Source: Acinetobacter dispersus (GTDB taxonomy: Bacteria; Pseudomonadota; Gammaproteobacteria; Pseudomonadales; Moraxellaceae). Taken from it: DNA of 64,000 nucleotides. The stretch covers positions 124,001 to 188,000 of the forward strand of contig NZ_CP041970.1 in the NCBI RefSeq assembly GCF_009884975.1. Direction: 5' to 3'. A program made the translations under genes and the position numbers. The number at the start of each line of letters is the position of its first letter. Within the stretch, counting starts at the first letter, position 1. Positions 43,316-51,702 of the stretch are shown here, piece after piece. The notes under the pieces are model-generated. The model worked only from the letters and a program-made list of their open reading frames with translations. It was not told the DNA's origin and made no database searches.

Positions 43316-44569
43316 ATGGGTTATCAGAAGATTGTGGTTCCTGCTGATGGAGACAAAATCACAGTAAATGCAGACCTGTCATTGAATGTTCCAAATCGTC
43401 CAATCATCCCTTTTATTGAAGGTGATGGTATTGGTGTGGATATTACACCAGCAATGAAGGCAGTAGTAGATGCCGCCGTGTTAAAAGCTTACGGTGGCAA
43501 ACGTTCGATCGAATGGATGGAAGTCTACTGCGGCGAAAAAGCAGATAAAATTTATGGCAATTATATGCCAGAAGAAACTTTTGATGCTTTACGCGAGTTT
43601 ATTATATCAATAAAAGGCCCTTTGACTACACCTGTTGGAGGCGGTATTCGTTCTTTGAATGTTGCATTGCGTCAAGAACTCGATCTATATGTCTGTGTGC
43701 GTCCAGTACGTTGGTTTGAAGGTGTGCCTTCACCTGTACAACATCCAGAACTCACAGATATGGTGATTTTCCGTGAAAACTCAGAAGATATCTATGCAGG
43801 GATTGAATGGAAGGCCGATTCTCCAGAAGCGAAAAAAGTCATTAAATTTTTGCAAGAAGAAATGGGTGTGACCAAAATCCGATTCCCTAAAGATTGTGGT
43901 ATCGGCATTAAGCCTGTTTCTAAAGAAGGAACCCAACGTCTGGTGCGTAAAGCCATTCAGTTTGCGATTGATAATGATAAACCTTCTGTGACGCTAGTAC
44001 ACAAAGGTAACATCATGAAGTATACCGAAGGTGCGTTTAAAGAGTGGGGCTATGAACTTGCGATGGAGCGTTTTGGTGGGCAACTGCTGGATGGTGGGCC
44101 TTGGGTAAAAATTAAAAATCCGAAAACGGGTAAAGACATTATTATTAAAGATGTGATTGCCGATGCATTCTTACAGCAAATTTTAATGCGTCCAGCCGAT
44201 TATTCCGTGATTGCGACACTGAACTTAAATGGTGACTATATTTCTGATGCACTTGCAGCAGAAGTGGGCGGCATAGGGATTGCGCCGGGTGCGAATATTG
44301 GTGGTGCAATAGCAGTTTATGAAGCAACACATGGCACTGCACCGAAGTATGCGGGGCAAGATAAGGTCAATCCAGGCTCGATTATTCTCTCTGCCGAAAT
44401 GATGTTGCGTGATATGGGCTGGGTTGAAGCCGCGGATCTAATTATTCAAGGTGTTTCGGGTGCAATTTCAGCCAAGACCGTGACGTACGACTTTGAGCGT
44501 TTAATGCCAAATGCAACCTTATTACGTTGTTCTGAATTCGGACAAGCGATTATTGAACATATGGAATAA
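43316..44569 (+). CDS. icd: NADP-dependent isocitrate dehydrogenase, dimeric type (IDH-I)
   Basis: The 417-aa enzyme has the E. coli Icd-like sequence: [20 protein letters not shown], the phosphorylatable Ser in [54 protein letters not shown] and [20 protein letters not shown]. The Ser region matches sites controlled by AceK, which would send carbon to the glyoxylate shunt during growth on acetate. It is divergent from the RluE-type gene. GAGGGAGAAC upstream is a strong ribosome binding site. Confidence 0.96.
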   Translation: MGYQKIVVPADGDKITVNADLSLNVPNRPIIPFIEGDGIGVDITPAMKAVVDAAVLKAYGGKRSIEWMEVYCGEKADKIYGNYMPEETFDALREFIISIKGPLTTPVGGGIRSLNVALRQELDLYVCVRPVRWFEGVPSPVQHPELTDMVIFRENSEDIYAGIEWKADSPEAKKVIKFLQEEMGVTKIRFPKDCGIGIKPVSKEGTQRLVRKAIQFAIDNDKPSVTLVHKGNIMKYTEGAFKEWGYELAMERFGGQLLDGGPWVKIKNPKTGKDIIIKDVIADAFLQQILMRPADYSVIATLNLNGDYISDALAAEVGGIGIAPGANIGGAIAVYEATHGTAPKYAGQDKVNPGSIILSAEMMLRDMGWVEAADLIIQGVSGAISAKTVTYDFERLMPNATLLRCSEFGQAIIEHME

Positions 44570-44586
44570 GTAAGCTTTATATCTTT

Positions 44587-44617
44587 ATTAAAAGAGTAGC
44601 AAAGCTGCTCTTTTAAT
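44587..44617 (+). terminator. Terminator of icd
   Basis: A 14-bp stem with one G-T pair (44587-44600 with 44604-44617) and a 3-nt loop lies 17 bp after icd. Its 3' arm is T-rich. Confidence 0.75.
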
Positions 44618-44711
44618 ATTTAAAATTGAGATAAATAAGTCATGAGAAAAATATGTACAAAATTGAATGTATGACATATTTTGATGTGTTCGAAAATAAA
44701 AATTGAACATC

Positions 44712-45332
44712 ATGGCGGAAAGAAAATATGGTGCAGCAGCACCGAAAACAACAGAAACCATTACTAGCTTGGATTGGTACGGACAAGTACTCAATAATCA
44801 AAAATATGAGCGGACGCTATTTGTAGACTTAGATCTGTCAGAAGCTCAAAGTACAGGTGCGATTTTTAATGAATGTACTTTTCGACGAGCACGTTTTAAT
44901 GCATCGGTTCATCAGCATAGTGCGTTTTTAAATTGTACTTTCTATTTCTGCAATTTCTTTGATAGCAAATTTACCGACTGCAAGTTGGTTGGTAGCATGT
45001 TTAGCGATTGTCAGTTTCACCATATGCGGGTTGAGGACAGTGATTGGGCTTTTGTTGGATTACCGGGCGCGGATTTAGAGAAAGCTTCTTTTTTGAGAAC
45101 CCGTTTAAGAGAAGCTGATTTGACTGGAGCGCGTTGCCATGGAAGTTCGATTAGAGAGAGTGATCTCTCTGGTGCATGGCTACACCGCGCAGATTTTACC
45201 GAGTGTGATTTAAGAGGTAGTGATTTGAGTAATTTAGATCCGAAAGAGACTCAAATTAAAGAGGCGATTATTAATCTTGATCAAACGCTGATGATTGCAG
45301 AAAATCTAGGCTTCGATGTCAGAATTGATTGA
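44712..45332 (+). CDS. Pentapeptide-repeat protein
   Basis: From the ATG at 44712 the protein is 206 aa. The middle 130 residues are A(D/N)LxX pentapeptide repeats, e.g. GAIFNECTFRRARFNA, FYFCNFFDSKFTDCKLVGSM, GADLEKASFLRTRLREADLT and HRADFTECDLRGSDLSNLDP, which fold into a right-handed quadrilateral beta-helix. The end IINLDQTLMIAENLGFDVRI resembles the C-terminal cap of McbG/Qnr-like proteins. Some such proteins mimic DNA and protect gyrase from quinolones or microcins, but many have unknown roles. A TTG three codons upstream is an alternative start. Confidence 0.82.
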   Translation: MAERKYGAAAPKTTETITSLDWYGQVLNNQKYERTLFVDLDLSEAQSTGAIFNECTFRRARFNASVHQHSAFLNCTFYFCNFFDSKFTDCKLVGSMFSDCQFHHMRVEDSDWAFVGLPGADLEKASFLRTRLREADLTGARCHGSSIRESDLSGAWLHRADFTECDLRGSDLSNLDPKETQIKEAIINLDQTLMIAENLGFDVRID

Positions 45333-45353
45333 GTCTGTGAAAAGAGTTTGATC

Positions 45354-45383
45354 AAAATGAGTGGTTTTAGGCCACTCATTTTT
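45354..45383 (+). terminator. Terminator of the pentapeptide-repeat gene
   Basis: The stem AATGAGTGG/CCACTCATT with loop TTTTAGG is followed by TTT, 24 bp after the stop codon. Confidence 0.75.
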
Positions 45384-45410
45384 ATGGGAGATGGAATAAA
45401 GCTTATCTTG

Positions 45411-45575
45411 TTAAGAAAGATAGAGTCGAATAAAAGGGAGTAATTGTTCACCAATCACGATGCCCAATAAACCCAGTAATGCCACAATGGGCGGTGCAGG
45501 AGCTTTAACATCCAGTAGGTAATACAGCACACCGACCAATACGCCAACCGCGAGCGATAATAAATAAATCTTCAT
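45411..45575 (-). CDS. XapX-domain small membrane protein, 54 aa
   Basis: The frame runs from ATG 45575 to TAA 45411. The translation MKIYLLSLAVGVLVGVLYYL continues with DVKAPAPPIVALLGLLGIVI and ends GEQLLPFIRLYLS: two TM helices joined by the conserved KAPAPPIVALLGLLG stretch that defines XapX proteins. The function of the family is unknown. It lies 13 bp downstream of the broken DJ-1/PfpI gene on the same strand, so they probably once formed an operon. Confidence 0.85.
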   Translation of the reverse strand: MKIYLLSLAVGVLVGVLYYLLDVKAPAPPIVALLGLLGIVIGEQLLPFIRLYLS

Positions 45576-45588
45576 ATTCAGCCGTTAA

Positions 45589-46199
45589 TCAGCCTGCTTT
45601 TACTTTACAAAAGGGATCAATGTTTGGATTGCTATTCCAGATATATTCGGCCTCTTCGGCACAAAGCTGGGAAACTTTTTCACTCTGTGTGTCATGGATG
45701 AAGGCAAGGGTCATATCCATACCAGCACTTACACCTGATGAAGTATAGAATTTCCCATCAATTACCCAACGGGCTTGGGCTTGCCACAACACTTGGTCAT
45801 TGAGTTTTTGTACAAATTCAAATGCCATTTTATTCGATGTTGCCTTAACACCATTTAAAAGACCTGTCGCTGCAAGCAATGAACTGCCTGTACAATGGTA
45901 AGCACGTGTTTACTTTGAGCCGCTAAAGTTTTGAGTTGATCAAGAAAATGTTGATTTTTGATTAATTCAAAAGTCACGATACCGCCTGGAACGAGCAGAA
46001 TACTTTGGTCATTCACGTGCATTTCGCTAAAGGATTTGGTCTGGATACAAACACCATGTTTATTGGAAACCAGACCGCCATTCAGGCTATAAAACTGGAC
46101 TTGATAATGTTCGTGCAGCAAGCCAAACAATTCAACAGGACCCATAATGTCGAGGGTTTCAAAATCTTCAAATACGATAGCATTCACAGGAATACGCAT
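45589..46199 (-). pseudogene. DJ-1/PfpI family protein, frameshifted
   Basis: Two reading frames together make one DJ-1/PfpI domain protein. The first part (from ATG 46199) has VNAIVFEDFETLDIMGPVEL and LLVPGGIVTFELI; the second continues with LLAATGLLNGVKATSNK, YTSSGVSAGMDMTLAFIHD and a C-terminal tail ending at 45589. The break lies near 45885, in ATTGTACAGGCAGTTCA on the minus strand. Intact homologues normally read IVCTGSxxLA there. Restoring the frame with one base gives no Cys, while restoring a four-base loss gives IVCTGSSLLAATG, so the nucleophile Cys is gone in either case. PGGIVT is also unusual for the common PGGxGT. Probably a true pseudogene. Confidence 0.85.
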
Positions 46200-46472
46200 G
46201 GTTTTTCTCGCTTGTTTAATCTGCGTCATACCATAGTGAGCTTCAGATTTTTTATTGTGAATATTCTGTATGGCTTATTTTGAATTATGCTAAATCATTG
46301 GACTTTTAGGCTGATCTGTTAGCAAGCGAAACACATTTTGGGCTTAAATTTTATACATTTAGGTAAGTTAAACAACAAATGCTGTGGTGTATCGTAAATT
46401 TAGAAAAATCTGTATCTATACTTTATAGACCAAATGTTCAAAATAATTGAAAAATAGAGAGAGTGCCGTGAC

Positions 46473-47291
46473 ATGAAGATGTACCAAGTTGATGCTTTTA
46501 CAAAAGAATTATTTAAAGGAAATCCCGCGGCTGTGATCGTCGTCGATGAATGGTTAGATGATCGTTTGATGCAGAATATTGCCATGGAAAATAATCTGTC
46601 TGAAACGGCTTTTGTAAAAACGATTGATGAAACCAATTATGAGATTCGTTGGTTTTCTCCACTCAATGAGGTTGCGTTTTGTGGGCATGCGACTTTAGCG
46701 AGTGCATTTGTTTTATTTAAAGACTTTACCACGGTAGGAACGATCCAGTTCCATGTACGCGATCTGGGTATTTTTATTGTCAGCCAAGATGCTGATGGCA
46801 AAATTAAAATGAATTTCCCGATTCGAAAAGCAGAGTTAGTTACTGATTATCCTCAAGTATTACGTGAAGGACTTACTAAGCCATTTAAAGCGGTCTATCG
46901 CAATATCCAAGCCTATATTATTGAATATGAAACGGTGCAAGATGTATTGGATGAACAACCTGATCTGGAAAAGCTAAAACAACTTGGACAAGTTCGTACA
47001 GCGATTACTGCTTCTCAACCCGATGTTGCAATTACCGCCAGAGGTGAAGGGCAGTTTGATTGTGTTTCTCGTTATTTTGCACCAGCAATTGGTATTGATG
47101 AAGATCCAGTAACAGGTTCAATCCATACTGCAATCGTTCCACTTTGGGCTGAAAAATTGAATCAGACTCGATTAACAGCCTTTCAGGCATCTAAACGCGG
47201 TGGGATTTTAGAATGTGTGATTGCATCTGAAGATCGTATTGAAATTTCAGGCTATGCCAAATTGTATATGCAAGCCGAACTGACAATCTGA
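46473..47291 (+). CDS. PhzF-family isomerase-like protein
   Basis: The 272-aa protein has the diaminopimelate-epimerase-like PhzF fold: MYQVDAFTKELFKGNPAAVI, NNLSETAFV with Glu44 at the position of the PhzF catalytic Glu, VAFCGHATLASAFVLF and the C-half GIDEDPVTGSIHTAIVPLW. Only true phenazine producers use this enzyme for phenazine synthesis; no phz genes are here, so the substrate is unknown. GAGAGAGTGCC lies upstream of the ATG. A terminator follows. Confidence 0.88.
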   Translation: MKMYQVDAFTKELFKGNPAAVIVVDEWLDDRLMQNIAMENNLSETAFVKTIDETNYEIRWFSPLNEVAFCGHATLASAFVLFKDFTTVGTIQFHVRDLGIFIVSQDADGKIKMNFPIRKAELVTDYPQVLREGLTKPFKAVYRNIQAYIIEYETVQDVLDEQPDLEKLKQLGQVRTAITASQPDVAITARGEGQFDCVSRYFAPAIGIDEDPVTGSIHTAIVPLWAEKLNQTRLTAFQASKRGGILECVIASEDRIEISGYAKLYMQAELTI

Positions 47292-47322
47292 TTTTTAGCT
47301 TAAACTGTGCAAAAATAAAGAT

Positions 47323-47350
47323 AAAAGCTGTTTAAATAAACAGCTTTTTT
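47323..47350 (+). terminator. Terminator of the PhzF-family gene
   Basis: The perfect stem AAAAGCTGTTT/AAACAGCTTTT with loop AAAT is followed by T's. Confidence 0.9.
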
Positions 47351-47435
47351 CAAAACATAACTATTAAAAATGCGAATCGTTCTCTACTATAGCTTGACGT
47401 TTTTATTTAAATCACCAAAAACACTTGGATAAATT

Positions 47436-50204
47436 ATGTTAATGCGGTTTAAGCAACTTACTCTCTCTCTTTGTTTGATTGGGTTGAGTGCAACGTCTTG
47501 GTCTCAGACGGTACTCGTAAAAAGTGAAAAAAATATCGAAGAATATAAATTAGATAATGGTTTCAGAGTTATTCTTGCACCAAACGATAAAGAAAACAAA
47601 GTCTATGTAAATACGGTTTATTTGACAGGTTCTTTGAATGATCCTAAGGGTAAAGGCGGCCTCGCACATCTATTAGAACATTTGGCCTTTAAAGGCACGC
47701 AAAATGTGAAGGGTGATGAGTTTCAACGTCGTCTAGATCAATATACGTTGATGACCAATGCCAGCACAGATTATTATGCGACCAAATATTTAAATATTGT
47801 TCGTCCTGAAAAAAATGCACTCAATGAAATTCTGTACCTTGAATCAGAGCGTATGGATAAATTGGTGCTGCAAGAAAAATTTGTTCCTTCTGAAATTGAA
47901 ATCGTAAAACGTGAACGAGAAATCCGTATGGATCAGCCGTTTGCTGTACTGATGGATCAAATGTGGAAAGCGGCTTATGGCAATCAATATTTAGGTCGTT
48001 TACCAATTGGCGATTTACCTGAATTAAAGTCGATTCAGCTAAATGAATTGAACCAGTTCTATAGAACTTGGTATGCGCCAAATAATGCAGTGATGGTGAT
48101 TTCAGGTAAATTTGATAAGACTGAGGTCCTAACTAAAATTGATCAGTATTTTAGTCCAATTCCAGCACGTCCAGTACCTGCGCAAGTTCAAGTGCCTGTT
48201 CTCGATTCAAGTAAAATTGAACAGCGTCAGTTTACGGTACAAAAGGGTAGTGATTTAGCTAAATTCCATGTCTATATGAATGGAAAAAATACCCCATTAC
48301 AACCGACTTTAGCACTTGCGCCAGCGTTATATACCATGCAGCCAAGTGGTACTTTGTATAAGAGTATGGTGGAAACGGGAATCAGCACCGCAGTGCAATC
48401 AACCACATGGTTAGATCAAGACTTTAACGTGGTCTTTATGGGCGCAATTTATGCCCCGAATCATGATGCGAAAAAGGTTGATGAAGCACTAAAAACAGGT
48501 GTTGAAAATAGCCAGCCATTCACCGAGGCTGAATTACAGCGGATTAAAAATATTACGCAAAATACCGCAGATAGCATTGCCAATGACGCTGTCGCTTTAG
48601 GTTCACGCCTGAGCGATTACGCAGTTTCATCACATGGTCAATGGGATCAATACTTTAAGGACTTACAAGCAGTTCAAGACTTAAAGCTGAATGATGCAAA
48701 TAAAACCTTAAAAGAATTTTTAGTCTCTTCACATCGTATCTCAGGCGATATTTTACCGACGCCTGAAGATCAAAAGAAAGCGATGACGATGAAAGCAGAG
48801 GAGAAGCCTAAAACTTTAGATCAAAGCGATGAAAAGCCTGAGCCATTAAAAGATGCAAATGTCTACAAGCAGGAAGTGACCCAATTTATGGCACAGTCTG
48901 CTCAGCAATTGCAAAAAAATGAGCAGAAAATTCAACGGGGTGAATTAAAGAATGGTATTCGCTATGCACTCTTCCCAACGCCTACACGTGATGATAAAAC
49001 TTATGCCACGATTAGCTTAGATTTTGGTGATGAAAAAGCATTATTTGGTAAAGGGGTTACTTTAGATTTAGCCAGCTATTTAATGCTGCGTGGTTCTGAA
49101 AAGCATACTTTGCAGGAAATTACCGATAAAGCGATTGCGGCTAGCGGTGGTGCATCGGTCAGTTCAAATGGCAATGGCTTTACCATCGTTGTTCAGGCGA
49201 AGAAAGATAAGTTTGAAGAGTTCTTTAACTTTATTGTTGATGTCCTTAAGCAGCCAAAATTCTCGCAAACTGAGTTTGATCTAGCAAAAAATCAAAGCCT
49301 GTCTGTATTGGATCGTCCATATACGGAACCCGCGGTTGTATCATCGATGACCTTGTCTAAGATTCTGGAAATCTATCAACCAGGCGATATCCGTTATCAC
49401 TTTGAACCAGAACTGGCGAAGAAACAGATTAGTGAAGTAACCCAGCCGCAAGTGAAACAATTCTATGATCAGTTCTTTGTGACAGACCATGCTCAAATTG
49501 CTGTGACGGGTGATTTTGATGCCAAGAAAATGCAGAAGACTTTGCAAAAAGCCTTTGGTTCTTGGAAAGCAAAACAACCATTCACAAAAGTGACAGGCCA
49601 ATACACGGTGTATAAAGCACAGAAAGTTCATGCCTTATCGGAACAACGTGAGTTTGGTAGCTATCAAAGTGTTTTAGCCTTACCAGTTGGTTCATATCAT
49701 AAAGATGCGCCAGCTTTAATTATTCTGAGCCATGTTTTAGGTAACTCACAACTTTCATCACGTTTGGCTCAAGAGCTACGTGAGAAGAATGCTTTGGTTT
49801 ATGGTTTTGGTAGTGGCTTAGATCTTGATCCAGATATTGATGATGGTACTTTAAGCATTACTGCAAATTATACCTCTGGCCGTTCTGAGCAAGTTTCACA
49901 ATCAGTACACAAGGTATTGAATGAGTTGCTGAGCAAAGGTGTGACTGAGCAGGAAGTGGAAGCAGCGAAAGCGGATATCATGAAAAAACGTGTAACAGCT
50001 TTGGAAGATGAACGTAATATTCATGGCATGCTAACAGGTCAGTTAGAGCGTAACAAAACACTGTTGGATCGTGCAGAGCGCGATCAGGAGCTTGCGAAAT
50101 TGACCAAAGAAGATGTGAATGCAGCCATCAAAAAATACATCAAACTGGACCAGTTTGTAGAAGTCATGGCAGATCAATATGGTCAGCCTCAAAACTTGAA
50201 ATAA
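47436..50204 (+). CDS. M16 family zinc metallopeptidase, exported, two-domain
   Basis: The 922-aa protein has a signal peptide (cleavage near SWSQ-TV) and two M16 modules. The first carries the inverted zinc motif HLLEH (His78, Glu81, His82) in GGLAHLLEHLAFKGT and the following Glu-rich helix VKREREIRMDQPF; the second (about 490-915) lacks HxxEH, as is normal for the non-catalytic half. The two are joined by a charged linker (TMKAEEKPKTLDQSDEKPEP). Periplasmic pitrilysin-like enzymes degrade small proteins and peptides. Transcribed alone between terminators. Confidence 0.93.
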   Translation: MLMRFKQLTLSLCLIGLSATSWSQTVLVKSEKNIEEYKLDNGFRVILAPNDKENKVYVNTVYLTGSLNDPKGKGGLAHLLEHLAFKGTQNVKGDEFQRRLDQYTLMTNASTDYYATKYLNIVRPEKNALNEILYLESERMDKLVLQEKFVPSEIEIVKREREIRMDQPFAVLMDQMWKAAYGNQYLGRLPIGDLPELKSIQLNELNQFYRTWYAPNNAVMVISGKFDKTEVLTKIDQYFSPIPARPVPAQVQVPVLDSSKIEQRQFTVQKGSDLAKFHVYMNGKNTPLQPTLALAPALYTMQPSGTLYKSMVETGISTAVQSTTWLDQDFNVVFMGAIYAPNHDAKKVDEALKTGVENSQPFTEAELQRIKNITQNTADSIANDAVALGSRLSDYAVSSHGQWDQYFKDLQAVQDLKLNDANKTLKEFLVSSHRISGDILPTPEDQKKAMTMKAEEKPKTLDQSDEKPEPLKDANVYKQEVTQFMAQSAQQLQKNEQKIQRGELKNGIRYALFPTPTRDDKTYATISLDFGDEKALFGKGVTLDLASYLMLRGSEKHTLQEITDKAIAASGGASVSSNGNGFTIVVQAKKDKFEEFFNFIVDVLKQPKFSQTEFDLAKNQSLSVLDRPYTEPAVVSSMTLSKILEIYQPGDIRYHFEPELAKKQISEVTQPQVKQFYDQFFVTDHAQIAVTGDFDAKKMQKTLQKAFGSWKAKQPFTKVTGQYTVYKAQKVHALSEQREFGSYQSVLALPVGSYHKDAPALIILSHVLGNSQLSSRLAQELREKNALVYGFGSGLDLDPDIDDGTLSITANYTSGRSEQVSQSVHKVLNELLSKGVTEQEVEAAKADIMKKRVTALEDERNIHGMLTGQLERNKTLLDRAERDQELAKLTKEDVNAAIKKYIKLDQFVEVMADQYGQPQNLK

Positions 50205-50210
50205 GCAATC

Positions 50211-50245
50211 AAAAATAAAGCCACCGATCTGGTGGCTTTATTTTT
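50211..50245. terminator. Bidirectional terminator after the M16 peptidase gene
   Basis: The 14-bp stem AAAATAAAGCCACC/GGTGGCTTTATTTT with a 5-nt loop and T-rich ends separates convergent genes. Confidence 0.88.
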
Positions 50246-50255
50246 GCATCAAAGA

Positions 50256-50639
50256 TTAATGATCATGTTTGTGGGCATGAAAATCTTCGTTCTTACGGAA
50301 TCGTAAGTAGTTTTCAAACTGTTCACAATATTCGTCAAAATTATCTTCTAACATCATTTGGAATTGTTGCAGTAGATAAGACATGACTTGTTCTTTGGCA
50401 TCACGCATTTCATTGCCATCTTTAAAGTTATTGGCTGCGACCCATGTATTAAAACGGGCAGTGGCAAATAACATAGCTGCACTTACTTGGCCACGTAACT
50501 CTTCTGGCTTGGCTTGCTGACCTTTGGGTGGTCGGCAGAAATCATTGGCAAGTTTAATAAATTCATCTGCACGCTCAAAAAACACCGCATTTAAAGCTTC
50601 TTCATCCGTCACATCGGTGGCGTTAATTTTTTGAGACAT
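50256..50639 (-). CDS. DUF3144 protein, 127 aa
   Basis: From the ATG at 50639 the protein is MSQKINATDVTDEEALNAVF and onward. The DUF3144 pattern is clear: FFERADEFIKLANDFC, RGQVSAAMLFATARFNTWVA and a C-terminal helix with DNFDEYCEQFENYLRF, ending HAHKHDH. The function of the family is unknown. GGAAAATATC precedes the ATG. The frame extends to 50768, overlapping the start of the divergent gene, which is why the later ATG is preferred. Confidence 0.85.
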   Translation of the reverse strand: MSQKINATDVTDEEALNAVFFERADEFIKLANDFCRPPKGQQAKPEELRGQVSAAMLFATARFNTWVAANNFKDGNEMRDAKEQVMSYLLQQFQMMLEDNFDEYCEQFENYLRFRKNEDFHAHKHDH

Positions 50640-50744
50640 GATATTTTCCAGCGACAAGTTAAGACACCTCATTATAGACAAAGCCTTGTCGAAACTAAAC
50701 CTTTGCCTTAATCTAAAATAGCCTAAGCAATTAGAATAATCACT

Positions 50745-51377
50745 ATGCAAGATGCAATCGCGATTCAAAGCTTAAAAACAGATATAGCCTTACTGCGCCA
50801 ACATATTTATCCACCTCAGTATTTAGAAAATGTTGAAGGCTTGCCGATTTATTATGGGTTGCAACAAGATGTAGATGAGTATTATCGACAATGGCTACCC
50901 TTGATTGAAAGAGCACAACAGCTGTGTCAGCCTTTTATGGAAGATGATGTGGTCGATGCAATTCATTTACCAAGTCATTTAAATCTGCCGCTGTTTTTCT
51001 TTCATGTCGATCGGATTCGGATTAATAAAACACGCGCTAAAGAGTCGAAAACTTTTCGTGGTGTCGCTGCCTTGTTAGAAAAATGTGGGCAGTTTGAGAC
51101 GGATCAAATTTTTGCAATGCAGGAATGGCTGGGCAGTGATGATACGGCTGCCTTAGTTGCGCATCGTGAGTTTATTGATTTACGAACTTATGTTTTCCAA
51201 CATGGGCAAAGTGAATATACACGGACTCGGTTTTATATGAATGGCATGATTCTCAGTGTTGAACCGCATTTTAAATTGGTCGATGCACGGGATAAGCCGC
51301 GGAAGCAGCGTAATGATCGTTATAGTGATCCGATTGCAGATAATGGAACGTGGAAAATTTTTGGGAAATATCGGTAA
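50745..51377 (+). CDS. Uncharacterised protein, 210 aa
   Basis: No family is recognised. The protein is soluble, without signal peptide or TM helix. It has an aromatic-rich N-terminal half (LENVEGLPIYYGLQQDVDEY), a hydrophobic stretch HLNLPLFFFHVDRIRINK and a basic C-terminal region (ARDKPRKQRNDRYSDP). It is divergent from the DUF3144 gene and has no downstream partner. Likely a real gene because it is long, starts cleanly after a short divergent gap, and has codon use like its neighbours. Confidence 0.6.
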   Translation: MQDAIAIQSLKTDIALLRQHIYPPQYLENVEGLPIYYGLQQDVDEYYRQWLPLIERAQQLCQPFMEDDVVDAIHLPSHLNLPLFFFHVDRIRINKTRAKESKTFRGVAALLEKCGQFETDQIFAMQEWLGSDDTAALVAHREFIDLRTYVFQHGQSEYTRTRFYMNGMILSVEPHFKLVDARDKPRKQRNDRYSDPIADNGTWKIFGKYR

Positions 51378-51428
51378 ATGATTTAAGTAGAATAAATAGT
51401 TTAACACTCTAATTTTCATTAAAAAATA

Positions 51429-51702
51429 ATAGCACAGCCACAAGTGCTATATAAAGTTTGAATGTTTTCGCGTAGGCGATTTCCTACTTTGTTTTCGGAC
51501 AAAGTAGGCAAAGCCATTGTCATCAGCAAAACCTGTTTATTTCTTGGATTTATTAAAATGTATCGCAGAAACATTACTTTGCTTATATCACGCAGGTTGC
51601 TGATGACGTTTCCGAGTATCCGCTTTTTGTTAAGATTTAGATTATTTGTGGCGGCATCCATGCCGCCAAGCGCGATAGCGATTTAAGGAAATGGAGCTAT
51701 CG
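51429..51702. repeat. Cluster of nested palindromes in an intergenic region
   Basis: The 319-bp gap between 51378 and 51696 contains no convincing gene but at least five inverted repeats: ATAGCAC/GTGCTAT (51429-51450, with an A-run that makes a possible minus-strand terminator), CCTACTTTGT/ACAAAGTAGG (51483-51508, perfect 10 bp), GTCATCAGC-AAAACCTG with CAGGTT-GCTGATGAC (51519-51535 and 51593-51607), TGGCGGCAT/ATGCCGCCA (51649-51668, perfect 9 bp, 2-nt loop) and GCGATAGC/GCTATCGC (51672-51702). This density suggests a dispersed repeat of the genus or a structured RNA rather than a simple terminator. Confidence 0.65.

Noticed and set aside
44712..45332. Naming the pentapeptide-repeat protein Qnr
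   Set aside because: Length and loops do not clearly fit Qnr, and pentapeptide repeats alone do not prove gyrase protection.
46473..47291. Phenazine biosynthesis
   Set aside because: Only a PhzF-family protein is present; no phzA-E or phzG genes are nearby, and most family members are unrelated to phenazines.
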